A stretch of 10,183 nt of DNA, from assembly GCA_035293245.1 (NCBI GenBank), contig DATDOO010000220.1, forward strand, positions 1 to 10,183. Direction: 5' to 3'. The notes beneath the pieces are model-generated. The model was not told where the DNA came from and ran no database searches. It worked only from the letters and a program-made list of their open reading frames with translations. Shown one piece after another: positions 1-6,258 of the stretch. Source of the DNA: DATDOO01 sp035293245 (GTDB lineage Bacteria > Pseudomonadota > Gammaproteobacteria > Methylococcales > Methylococcaceae). The number at the start of each line of letters is the position of its first letter. The stretch's first letter is position 1. The translations under genes and the position numbers were made by a program.

Positions 1-1
1 C

Positions 2-394
2 AAGCATCGCCGCCTGGGACACGTGCTGGTGGTCATCACCGCCACCAACCGCTTCGTCACCGAACCCATCGTGGCGCTGTACGGCATCGACAACCTCATC
101 GCCACCGCGCCCGAGATGCAGGGCGGCCGCTACACCGGCGATTTCGTCGGTATTCCCTGCTACCAATCCGGCAAGGTGGAACGCCTGAACGCCTGGCTGG
201 CCGAAACCGGCCACGACCTCACGGGAAGCTGGTTTTACAGCGACTCGCGCAACGATATTCCGCTGTTGGAGCGGGTCGAGAACCCGGTGGCGGTCGATCC
301 GGACGATACCCTGCGCCAATGGGCCGAAACGCGCGGCTGTCCGGTCATCAGCCTGCGGGAAGGCTCCTGTCCGGGCCACCACGTCGTCAAATGA
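2..394 (+). CDS. HAD-superfamily subfamily IB phosphatase, 3' part only
   Basis: The reading frame is open from base 2 with no stop, so the gene began left of the window and lacks its N-terminus, including the nucleophile DxDxT motif. What remains matches the C-terminal half of SerB-like HAD-IB hydrolases, which remove phosphate from small metabolites in the cytoplasm. Visible motifs are ITATNRF (motif II, the conserved Thr/Ser region), a motif III lysine in SGKVERL (Lys codon at 173) and the metal-binding motif IV SDSRNDIPLL (Asp codons at 242 and 254). The ending AVDPDDTLRQWAETRGCPVI is typical of this subfamily. GTG codons at the left edge are internal, because homology continues through them. 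The substrate cannot be told from this fragment. A short hairpin and T-run follow the stop. Confidence 0.88.
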   Translation, partial: KHRRLGHVLVVITATNRFVTEPIVALYGIDNLIATAPEMQGGRYTGDFVGIPCYQSGKVERLNAWLAETGHDLTGSWFYSDSRNDIPLLERVENPVAVDPDDTLRQWAETRGCPVISLREGSCPGHHVVK

Positions 395-411
395 GCCGAG
401 CGGGGCTTTTT
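394..411 (+). terminator. Possible weak intrinsic terminator after the HAD gene
   Basis: AGCC at 394-397 can pair with GGCT at 404-407 around a six-base loop, and a TTTT run follows at 408-411. The four-pair stem is short, so this would be a weak terminator. It overlaps the stop codon of the convergent tusA-like gene (410-412). Confidence 0.35.
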
Positions 412-637
412 ATCCCTTGCGGATGATGAAGAAAAACTCGCCCTCCGCTTCCCCGCGCTCCACCATCTCGTGGCCCACCTGCTCCACGTAGACGCCGAAG
501 TCCAGCACCGAGGCGGGATCGGTCGCCACCACGCGCACGACGGCGCCGCACTCCAGAGTCGCCAGGGCCTTCTTGAGCCTCAGCAACGGCAGCGGGCAAT
601 GCAGCCCGCGCGTATCGATTTCCAGTTCAATGATCAT
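410..637 (-). CDS. tusA: TusA/SirA/YedF-family sulfurtransferase (sulfur carrier)
   Basis: This encodes a 75-residue protein, the normal size for TusA-family sulfur carriers. The family signature is clear: a short beta strand (IELEIDTRG), then HCPLPLLRLKKAL, where Cys14 of the CPxP motif would carry the persulfide sulfur. Then come a strand resembling VRVVATDPAS and a C-terminal FFFIIRKG strand. Such proteins pass sulfur in the cytoplasm to tRNA thiolation, molybdenum cofactor synthesis or, in sulfur oxidisers, to Dsr/rDsr-type systems. The ATG at 637 gives a standard N-terminus, though no good Shine-Dalgarno precedes it. The gene is divergent from cysG across a gap of 29 to 65 bases, depending on the cysG start. 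It converges on the HAD gene with 15 bases between stops. The exact paralogue (TusA or YedF type) cannot be fixed from sequence alone. Confidence 0.9.
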   Translation of the reverse strand: MIIELEIDTRGLHCPLPLLRLKKALATLECGAVVRVVATDPASVLDFGVYVEQVGHEMVERGEAEGEFFFIIRKG

Positions 638-662
638 AGGAAGAGGTTGCGGATAGGTTCTT

Positions 663-668
663 TATAAT
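663..668 (+). promoter_or_regulatory. Possible -10 element (TATAAT) for cysG
   Basis: A perfect TATAAT hexamer lies at 663-668 and overlaps the ATG at 667. No convincing -35 box is found 16 to 18 bases upstream, so this is weak as a promoter. If it is used, transcription would begin around 675, after that ATG, and the TTG at 703 would have to be the cysG start. The same AT-rich spot reads TATAAA on the other strand, so a divergent promoter for tusA is also possible. Confidence 0.3.
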
Positions 669-2106
669 GGAACCATCAACGTATACAGCGAAGAAAACGA
701 TTTTGGATTTCCTGCCCATCTTTGTGAAACTCAAGGACCGCCCCTGCCTCGTGGCGGGCGGCGGGGAAGTCGCGCTGCGCAAAGCCGACCTGCTGTTGCG
801 TGCCGGAGGCCGGGTCACCGTGGTGGCCACGGCGTTCTGCCCAGGACTTTCGGCGCTTGCCGATGATAATCAAATCCAGGCGCGGCAGAAAGAATTCGAG
901 CCCTCCGACGCGGCGGGCATGGCGCTCGTCATCGCCGCGACCGACGACGCCCGCGTCAACGTCCGCGTCGCCCAAAGCGCCGAAGCGCTGAACATCCCGG
1001 TCAACGTCGCCGATCGGCCCGATCTGTGCGGTTTCATCTTCCCATCGATCCTCGAACGCTCGCCCATCGTTGTCGCCGTGAGCAGCGGCGGCGCTTCGCC
1101 GGTGCTGGCGCGCCTGTTGCGCGCGCGCCTGGAAGCGCTGATTCCCGCCGGCTACGGCCGTCTGGCGGCACTGGCCGAGCGCTTCCGCGCCCGCGTCAAA
1201 CGGGCGCTGCCCGATGCAGCGCAGCGTCGGCGTTTCTGGGAAGACGCGCTGCAAGGCCCCATCGCCGAACAGGTGCTTTCCGGGCACGATCACGAGGCGG
1301 ACGCGCGCCTGGAGGCCGCCTTGCAACAGGCGGAAACGGCGGCACCTTCCGGTGGCGAGGTGTATCTGGTCGGCGCCGGGCCGGGCGATCCCGACCTCCT
1401 CACCCTGCGCGCCTTGCGCCTCATGCAACAGGCCGACGCGGTCATTTACGACCGCCTGGTGTCGCCGGAAGTGCTGGCGCGGGTACGGCTGGACGCGGAA
1501 CGCATTTACGTCGGCAAGGCACGCTCCAACCACGCCCTGCCCCAGGAAGAAATCAACCAGCTCCTGGCGCGCCTGGCCAAACAAGGCAAGCGCGTGCTGC
1601 GCCTCAAGGGCGGCGACCCGTTCATCTTTGGCCGCGGCGGCGAAGAACTGGAAACCCTGTTGGTGGAACACATTCCTTTCCAGGTGGTGCCGGGCATCAC
1701 CGCGGCTTCCGGGTGTGCGGCCTACGCGGGCATTCCCCTCACCCATCGCGACCACGCGCAATCCTGCGTGTTCGTCACCGGCCATCTCAAGGACGGCAGC
1801 GTCGATCTCGACTGGCCGCGCCTCGTCGCCCCCCGGCAAACGGTGGTGATCTACATGGGGCTGGTGGGGCTGGAGACCGTCTGCCGCCGACTGATCGAAC
1901 ACGGCGCGCCGCCGGAGCGCCCCATCGCGCTGGTGGAAAGCGGCACCACCGCGCAGCAGCGCGTCGTCACCGGCACCCTCGCCTCCCTGCCGGCACGGGT
2001 CAAATCGGCGGACATCCACCCACCCACCCTCATCATCGTCGGTGACGTGGTGAGTCTCAGGGAAAAGCTGGCCTGGTTCGGCAGCGACGACGCGCCGCAT
2101 ACCTGA
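667..2106 (+). CDS. cysG: Siroheme synthase CysG (trifunctional)
   Basis: CysG makes siroheme, the cofactor of sulfite and nitrite reductases, from uroporphyrinogen III. It acts by two SAM-dependent methylations, NAD-dependent oxidation and iron insertion. Both modules are present. Residues about 13-220 form the dehydrogenase/ferrochelatase part, with VAGGGEVALRKA at 29-40, Asp116 (matching E. coli Asp104) and SSGGASPVLARLL at 139-151 (Ser140 matches the phosphorylated Ser128). Residues about 230-475 form the uroporphyrinogen methyltransferase, with VGAGPGDPDLLTL, YDRLVS, LKGGDPFIFGRGGEELETL and VPGITAASGC. The 479 residues exceed the 457 of E. coli, partly from 12 extra at the start. Family members begin M-D-x-L-P-I-F, which fits a TTG start at 703. 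ATG 667 has an AGG nine bases upstream, so both starts remain possible. The stop overlaps the next gene by one base. Confidence 0.96.
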   Translation: MEPSTYTAKKTILDFLPIFVKLKDRPCLVAGGGEVALRKADLLLRAGGRVTVVATAFCPGLSALADDNQIQARQKEFEPSDAAGMALVIAATDDARVNVRVAQSAEALNIPVNVADRPDLCGFIFPSILERSPIVVAVSSGGASPVLARLLRARLEALIPAGYGRLAALAERFRARVKRALPDAAQRRRFWEDALQGPIAEQVLSGHDHEADARLEAALQQAETAAPSGGEVYLVGAGPGDPDLLTLRALRLMQQADAVIYDRLVSPEVLARVRLDAERIYVGKARSNHALPQEEINQLLARLAKQGKRVLRLKGGDPFIFGRGGEELETLLVEHIPFQVVPGITAASGCAAYAGIPLTHRDHAQSCVFVTGHLKDGSVDLDWPRLVAPRQTVVIYMGLVGLETVCRRLIEHGAPPERPIALVESGTTAQQRVVTGTLASLPARVKSADIHPPTLIIVGDVVSLREKLAWFGSDDAPHT

Positions 2107-2870
2107 TGTTCAAGATATTTCGCATCACCCTGCTCCTGGCCATCCTGCTCGGCGTGATCTACGAGCGCTGGAAAGCCCACCACCGCACCGACTGGAAAAT
2201 GCCCCTGGTGGTCGCCCTGTACCCCATCGACGCCGACGCCAGTCCGGTCGCCGCCGAATACGTTCAAAATCTCAAGGAAGAGACTTTCGAAGAAATCGAA
2301 AGCTTTTTCGACGAAGAATCCCGCCGCTACGCCCTGCCGCTACCGGCGCCGGTGGAAGTGCTGCTCGGCTCGCCCGTGGCGGAAACGCCGCCCCAACCGC
2401 CCCGCAACGGCGGCGCCATGGACGCCGTGCTGTGGAGCCTGCGTTTTCGCTGGTGGGCGTCGCGCCACAGCGACGGCGTGCGCCGCGCGCCGCACGCGCG
2501 GATATTCCTGCTCTACGTCGACCCCGCTACGCATCCCGTCCTGGAGCATTCCACCGCAATCCGCGAAGGCATGATCGGCCTCGCCCACGTCTTCGCCAGC
2601 AAGAAGCAGGCGAAGCAGAACGCGGTGGTCATCGCTCACGAACTGCTGCACACCCTGGGCGCGACCGACAAGTACGACCTCCACACCACCTACCCCCTCC
2701 ACCCGGAAGGCTTCGCCGAGCCCGACGCCGACCCCCTCCTCCCCCAGCGCTTCGCGGAACTGATGGCCGGGCGCACCCCCCTCACCCCCGACCGGGCGGA
2801 AATCCCGGAATCCCTGGCGCATGTCCTGATCGGCAGCCACACGGCCAGGGAAATCGGCTGGGGCAAGTGA
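2106..2870 (+). CDS. Membrane-anchored zincin-like protein, function unknown
   Basis: I do not recognise a named gene for this 254-residue protein. Residues 4-19 are hydrophobic after a short basic start, which fits a single N-terminal membrane anchor or uncleaved signal, so the rest is probably periplasmic. Residues 173-188 read AVVIAHELLHTLGATD: His178, Glu179 and His182 form HExxH, and Gly185 and Asp188 complete HExxHxxGxxD, a metzincin-type zinc site with Asp as third ligand. The segment AELMAG at 217-222 could supply a Met-turn, but that is speculative. The middle region has a WW pair (116-117) and ARIFLLYVD (131-139). The ATG shares its A with the cysG TGA, so translation is probably coupled, and no Shine-Dalgarno is obvious. 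This could be a metalloprotease, but substrate and role are unknown. Confidence 0.85.
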   Translation: MFKIFRITLLLAILLGVIYERWKAHHRTDWKMPLVVALYPIDADASPVAAEYVQNLKEETFEEIESFFDEESRRYALPLPAPVEVLLGSPVAETPPQPPRNGGAMDAVLWSLRFRWWASRHSDGVRRAPHARIFLLYVDPATHPVLEHSTAIREGMIGLAHVFASKKQAKQNAVVIAHELLHTLGATDKYDLHTTYPLHPEGFAEPDADPLLPQRFAELMAGRTPLTPDRAEIPESLAHVLIGSHTAREIGWGK

Positions 2871-2884
2871 GACCGGCGGCGGTC
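2871..2884. other. Short hairpin between convergent genes
   Basis: GACCG (2871-2875) and CGGTC (2880-2884) form a five-pair GC-rich stem with a GCGG loop directly after the stop of the zincin-like gene. No T-run follows on either strand, so it does not meet the usual rules for an intrinsic terminator. It might still help end transcription between the convergent genes. Confidence 0.3.
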
Positions 2885-2894
2885 CCGGCAAGAT

Positions 2895-3848
2895 TCAGGC
2901 GGCCTGGCGTTGCAGAATCGTTGCCAGATAGCCGGCATACAACGCCAGCAGCAGGAAACCCCGCCGGCGGCCGATAAAGCCGGTCCGGCTGGGATAGGTA
3001 AATACCAGGGCCGTGAGCCCGAACGCCAGCGCAACGGCCACCTCCTGCCAAGGCACGGCGATGGGGTGGATCGTCGCCGCGACCGCGACGATGAACACGC
3101 CGTTGAAGATATTGCTGCCGAGGATGGTCCCGAGGCCCACCTCGTCATGGCCACGCAGCTTGGCGATGACCGTGGTCGCCAGTTCCGGCACGGAGGTCCC
3201 CACCGCCACGATGGTTGCCCCGACGATGAATTCGTCGATACCGAAGGAAACGGCAATGCCTCTCGCACCCGCCACGATGAGATTGCCGGCGGCGACCAGC
3301 AAGCCAAGACCGGCCACGCACGAAAGTACAGCCCGCCCGCCCCGCTGCTCGCCGAGAACCGCTTCCGCTGCGCTACGCTGCTTGCGCACCTCGACGACGG
3401 TGGCCGCAAGCCAGGCGAAAAACAGCCCCATCATCAGGAAACCGTCGTAACGGGACAGCACGCCGTCGAGAAAAAGCATCCCGGTGACCACCGGGACGGC
3501 CAAAGCCACCGGGAAATCCCTTTTCACGCTGTGGCGCGGGCTCTGGATTCCGGAAATGACCAGGGCCAGCGCCAGGATGAGGGCGACGTTCACCACATTG
3601 CTGCCCAAGGCGTCGCCGAGGGAAATCTGCGGTTCTCCGGCCATGGCGGCGTTGATGGCGACCGACAGTTCGGGGCTGGAGGTGGCGAAGGCGGCCACGG
3701 TCGCGCCGACGATGCCTGGAGAAATCCGCGCCCAGTGCGCAAGGCCCACGGCCCCCCGGACAAAAAGCTCCCCGCCTGCACCGGCGCAAACAATTCCCAG
3801 GGTCAAGGCAGTGTAATCGTTCACTTCAGGGAGAGTCGCGGTTCGCAA
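2895..3848 (-). CDS. Calcium/sodium antiporter, CaCA family (YrbG-like)
   Basis: This 317-residue inner-membrane protein belongs to the Ca2+:cation antiporter family and probably exchanges Ca2+ for Na+ or H+. The two inverted alpha-repeats are clear. Alpha-1 runs 48-87, with ATSSPEL (Glu60) and GDALGSNVVN. Alpha-2 runs 210-249, with VGTSVPEL (Glu222) and GTILGSNIFN. These acidic and Asn residues line the cation site in the family. Hydrophobic segments on both sides suggest about ten membrane helices, and the length matches E. coli YrbG. The start is uncertain: the longest form begins with TTG at 3848, just after an in-frame TGA, while GTG at 3824 is an alternative. Neither has a visible Shine-Dalgarno. 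The gene faces the zincin-like gene and diverges from the Fic-zeta gene, so it is probably transcribed alone. Confidence 0.93.
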   Translation of the reverse strand: MRTATLPEVNDYTALTLGIVCAGAGGELFVRGAVGLAHWARISPGIVGATVAAFATSSPELSVAINAAMAGEPQISLGDALGSNVVNVALILALALVISGIQSPRHSVKRDFPVALAVPVVTGMLFLDGVLSRYDGFLMMGLFFAWLAATVVEVRKQRSAAEAVLGEQRGGRAVLSCVAGLGLLVAAGNLIVAGARGIAVSFGIDEFIVGATIVAVGTSVPELATTVIAKLRGHDEVGLGTILGSNIFNGVFIVAVAATIHPIAVPWQEVAVALAFGLTALVFTYPSRTGFIGRRRGFLLLALYAGYLATILQRQAA

Positions 3849-3936
3849 TAATCAAGGAGGGGAAAAGACTCGACGGGGAGCATTTTACGCGGATCGCCAA
3901 ATGACCCCGCCACAACGCTCGCTCTTGCCGATTGAG

Positions 3937-3986
3937 CTCGCCGGTCGTAGGTCGGGTTTCAGTCCCGGGCGGTGGAAACCGGCGAG
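3937..3986. repeat. Nested inverted repeat upstream of the Fic-zeta gene
   Basis: CTCGCCGGT at 3937-3945 is a perfect nine-base inverted match to ACCGGCGAG at 3978-3986. Inside lies a second small stem, CGGG (3953-3956) with CCCG (3964-3967). The inner part, GTAGGTCGGGTTTCAGTCCCG, resembles the short palindromic intergenic repeats scattered through many proteobacterial genomes. It may therefore be a dispersed REP-like element, or it may be an operator or RNA structure for the gene starting at 4087. Only one copy is in the window. The rest of the gap 3849-4086 shows no further gene. Confidence 0.55.
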
Positions 3987-4086
3987 GCGAAAATGAATCC
4001 TCCCCGGACTACAATACACGCGGCTCGCCGACGGCCAGTGCCCCTGCCCGGTCGAAGCGCCGAAACCCTTTTGATCCGATCGAATC

Positions 4087-6258
4087 ATGAACATCACGGA
4101 TTTCCACCAAGTCTGCGGTTACGAACAACTCAAGAAACTGCGAACCGCGCTGGCGGTATTCCAGTGCACGAAACTCCAGTCCACCCTGCAGCAGGAAGCG
4201 GAAGGCACCGTGTCCCACGACCAGGCCAAGCGGGTGACCTACCTGACGGACCTGTTTTCCCGCATTCACCGCGAAATCTTCCACGACTGGAAGGAGCAGG
4301 CGACCGTCGATCACCGCCCGGGCGTCATGACCGACCCGGCGAAGAGAAGGGAATTCCGCAAGGCCATCGAGAAGCTGGTGTTGTCCGGCGACATCAACAG
4401 CGAGACGGCCGTTTTCGACAGCAACGGCTTCGTCGTTTCCACGGAAAACATCGCCGAGCGTCTGGCGGGCTTTTACTACCGGATGCGCAACATCCGGCCG
4501 TTTTCCTATGGCAATCGCCTGACCCTGGATTTTTTCATGACGGTGCTGAGCAACCTGCCGGCCTTCAAGGCGGTCTACGAGCAGGGCATCGACTTCCGGC
4601 GGCTCCAGTTGCGGGACGCCGTAGCCCTGCACGACTACCGCAGCAGCCGCGAAAAGGTCATCCTCACCTTCGAGCACGCGCTGGACCCGACGCGCACCAA
4701 AAACCTCCACAACCCACCCAACGGCTACGGCACCTGGCCGGAAAACAAGACATTCCTGGCCGGCATTCCCTTCCTTTCCCACAGGACCGCGGAAGGCGCC
4801 GAGTGCCTGGTCACTGTGAACGGGGGGTTGATTCCCCTGGACCGCATCAACGAATCGCAGTTCGTACCCGGCCGGCAGTTCGCGGATTTTCCCCTCGACC
4901 TGTGCGAGAACGTCGTCGGTTATTTGCCGGGCACCGAAGCCTTGCGGGCTTCAGGAAAAACCGAAATCGACGGCATTCAGGTCCGGCCGAACGGCGCCGC
5001 GCCCCTGTTCTGCCTGGATATCAACATCCTGACCGGGCTGCGCCCCCCCAGCCACGCGGATCTGCTCGATCTCCTGAAAGAATGCGCGGGGGAAAACGCC
5101 CAGCTATTCGCTCTCGCCGACAACGAAACCCTCAAGCGCAAACTGCTCGCCGAAAGCAACGGGGACGAACGGCTGAACCGCACCGTGGAAATCGCCTGCG
5201 AACGGCTCGGCATCATCACGCGCAAACTCGAGCGCTGCAAGGAAGCCATCTTTCAGGGCAAAACCCCCACCGCCGATCCGGGACTGTTCGTGTGCATGGG
5301 CGGCGCCGGGGCCGGGAAAACCGCCGTGGAGGAAATCGCCAAGGCCCAGTGCGGCGACAACTTCGTCGTCACCTCCCTGGACGAGTTCCGCAAGGAAAGC
5401 GACCTGTACACGGTGCTCACTGCCGCCAACCACCACAGCGACGACTACATCTTCGTCGAACCTTTCTCCAACCGGCTGCGCGACCTGGTGGCGGACCACG
5501 CCCGGGAAAACCGCTTCAATATCCTCTTCGACGGCACCGGGATTCCGTACAAGCCCCGTTACGCAGGCATCGTGGAGAGCTTCCGGAGCGCCGGCTTCCA
5601 TACCCAGCTCACTGCGGTCGACGCTTTCATCGTCAAACCCATGGGACGGGAATCCGAAATGAGCCGCTCCACCGTCGTCGCCAGCGTCAAGGAGCGCTTC
5701 GAAAAGACCGGGCGGGCCTTGCCCTGGGTCATCACCGTGGACAAGCACATCCGCGCGCCGGGGTCCTTCCTGGACGCGCTGGAGCACCAGGCGCTGGACA
5801 AGCTGTCCCTGTTCGCCAACGACGGCGAGAAGGACATGCACTACCTGGTGGCCGAGAGTTTTTCCTGCTCCGACGAGGAAATCCTGGCCTTGCAGGAGCA
5901 CCAGCTATCGGGAGACCTGCGCGATCATTTGCTGGACCTGGTCCGCAACCGGGACGATTCCATCCTGAAGAAACTTTCCGCATCGGACGGCGCTGCCCTG
6001 GATGCCCTGCTGGGGAAAAACCCGGATTTCGCGGAAAACAACGTGGCCTACCAGATTTACAGCAGTGCCGCCGGCCATCGCGTGCTGGCCATTTACAACA
6101 CGCGCCGCCTGGCGGATTTCATCGAGAAACGGCAACTGAATCCCGGTGCGTCCGGGGAGGCCGGTCTCCTGCACAAGCCCGCGGCGCTGGCTTTCCACGT
6201 GGACCCGCAAAATCGGGAGCCCTGGCTGACCCGGCTGCAAAGCGTCTCGCCTGCCTAG
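4087..6258 (+). CDS. Degenerate Fic domain fused to zeta-toxin-type P-loop kinase
   Basis: This 723-residue cytoplasmic protein has no obvious signal or membrane segment. Residues about 50-180 follow the Fic fold: LFSRIHREIFHDW, then ENIAERLAGFYYRMRNIRPF, then YGNRLTLDFFMTVL. At the Fic motif HPFx[DE]GNGR it reads RPFSYGNRL (137-145), so the catalytic His, acidic residue and final Gly-Arg are lost. Residues about 180-390 are unrecognised. Residues about 398-590 resemble zeta toxins and related kinases: Walker A GGAGAGKT (405-412, Lys411), SLDEFR (430-435, Asp432 at the catalytic Asp position) and LFDGTG (480-485). About 130 unassigned residues follow. Zeta toxins phosphorylate UDP-N-acetylglucosamine, while related kinases use other substrates. 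ATG 4087 is the first start after an in-frame TGA at 4072, with no Shine-Dalgarno seen. No antitoxin-like gene adjoins. Toxin function is inference, and a housekeeping or phage-defence kinase is possible. Confidence 0.82.
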   Translation: MNITDFHQVCGYEQLKKLRTALAVFQCTKLQSTLQQEAEGTVSHDQAKRVTYLTDLFSRIHREIFHDWKEQATVDHRPGVMTDPAKRREFRKAIEKLVLSGDINSETAVFDSNGFVVSTENIAERLAGFYYRMRNIRPFSYGNRLTLDFFMTVLSNLPAFKAVYEQGIDFRRLQLRDAVALHDYRSSREKVILTFEHALDPTRTKNLHNPPNGYGTWPENKTFLAGIPFLSHRTAEGAECLVTVNGGLIPLDRINESQFVPGRQFADFPLDLCENVVGYLPGTEALRASGKTEIDGIQVRPNGAAPLFCLDINILTGLRPPSHADLLDLLKECAGENAQLFALADNETLKRKLLAESNGDERLNRTVEIACERLGIITRKLERCKEAIFQGKTPTADPGLFVCMGGAGAGKTAVEEIAKAQCGDNFVVTSLDEFRKESDLYTVLTAANHHSDDYIFVEPFSNRLRDLVADHARENRFNILFDGTGIPYKPRYAGIVESFRSAGFHTQLTAVDAFIVKPMGRESEMSRSTVVASVKERFEKTGRALPWVITVDKHIRAPGSFLDALEHQALDKLSLFANDGEKDMHYLVAESFSCSDEEILALQEHQLSGDLRDHLLDLVRNRDDSILKKLSASDGAALDALLGKNPDFAENNVAYQIYSSAAGHRVLAIYNTRRLADFIEKRQLNPGASGEAGLLHKPAALAFHVDPQNREPWLTRLQSVSPA

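Noticed and set aside
676..2100. Long minus-strand open frame (474 codons) opposite cysG
   Set aside because: It mirrors the well-supported CysG coding sequence, shows no motif and has the composition of an antisense shadow.
2910..3851. Plus-strand open frame (313 codons) opposite the antiporter gene
   Set aside because: Hydrophilic antisense product with no motif. The minus-strand frame has both CaCA alpha-repeats.
3853..3862. AAGGAGGGG-like plus-strand Shine-Dalgarno
   Set aside because: No plausible plus-strand start or coding frame follows at the right spacing before the gene at 4087.
4010..4015. TACAAT as a -10 box for the Fic-zeta gene
   Set aside because: No acceptable -35 sequence lies at the right distance, so it is not listed as a promoter.
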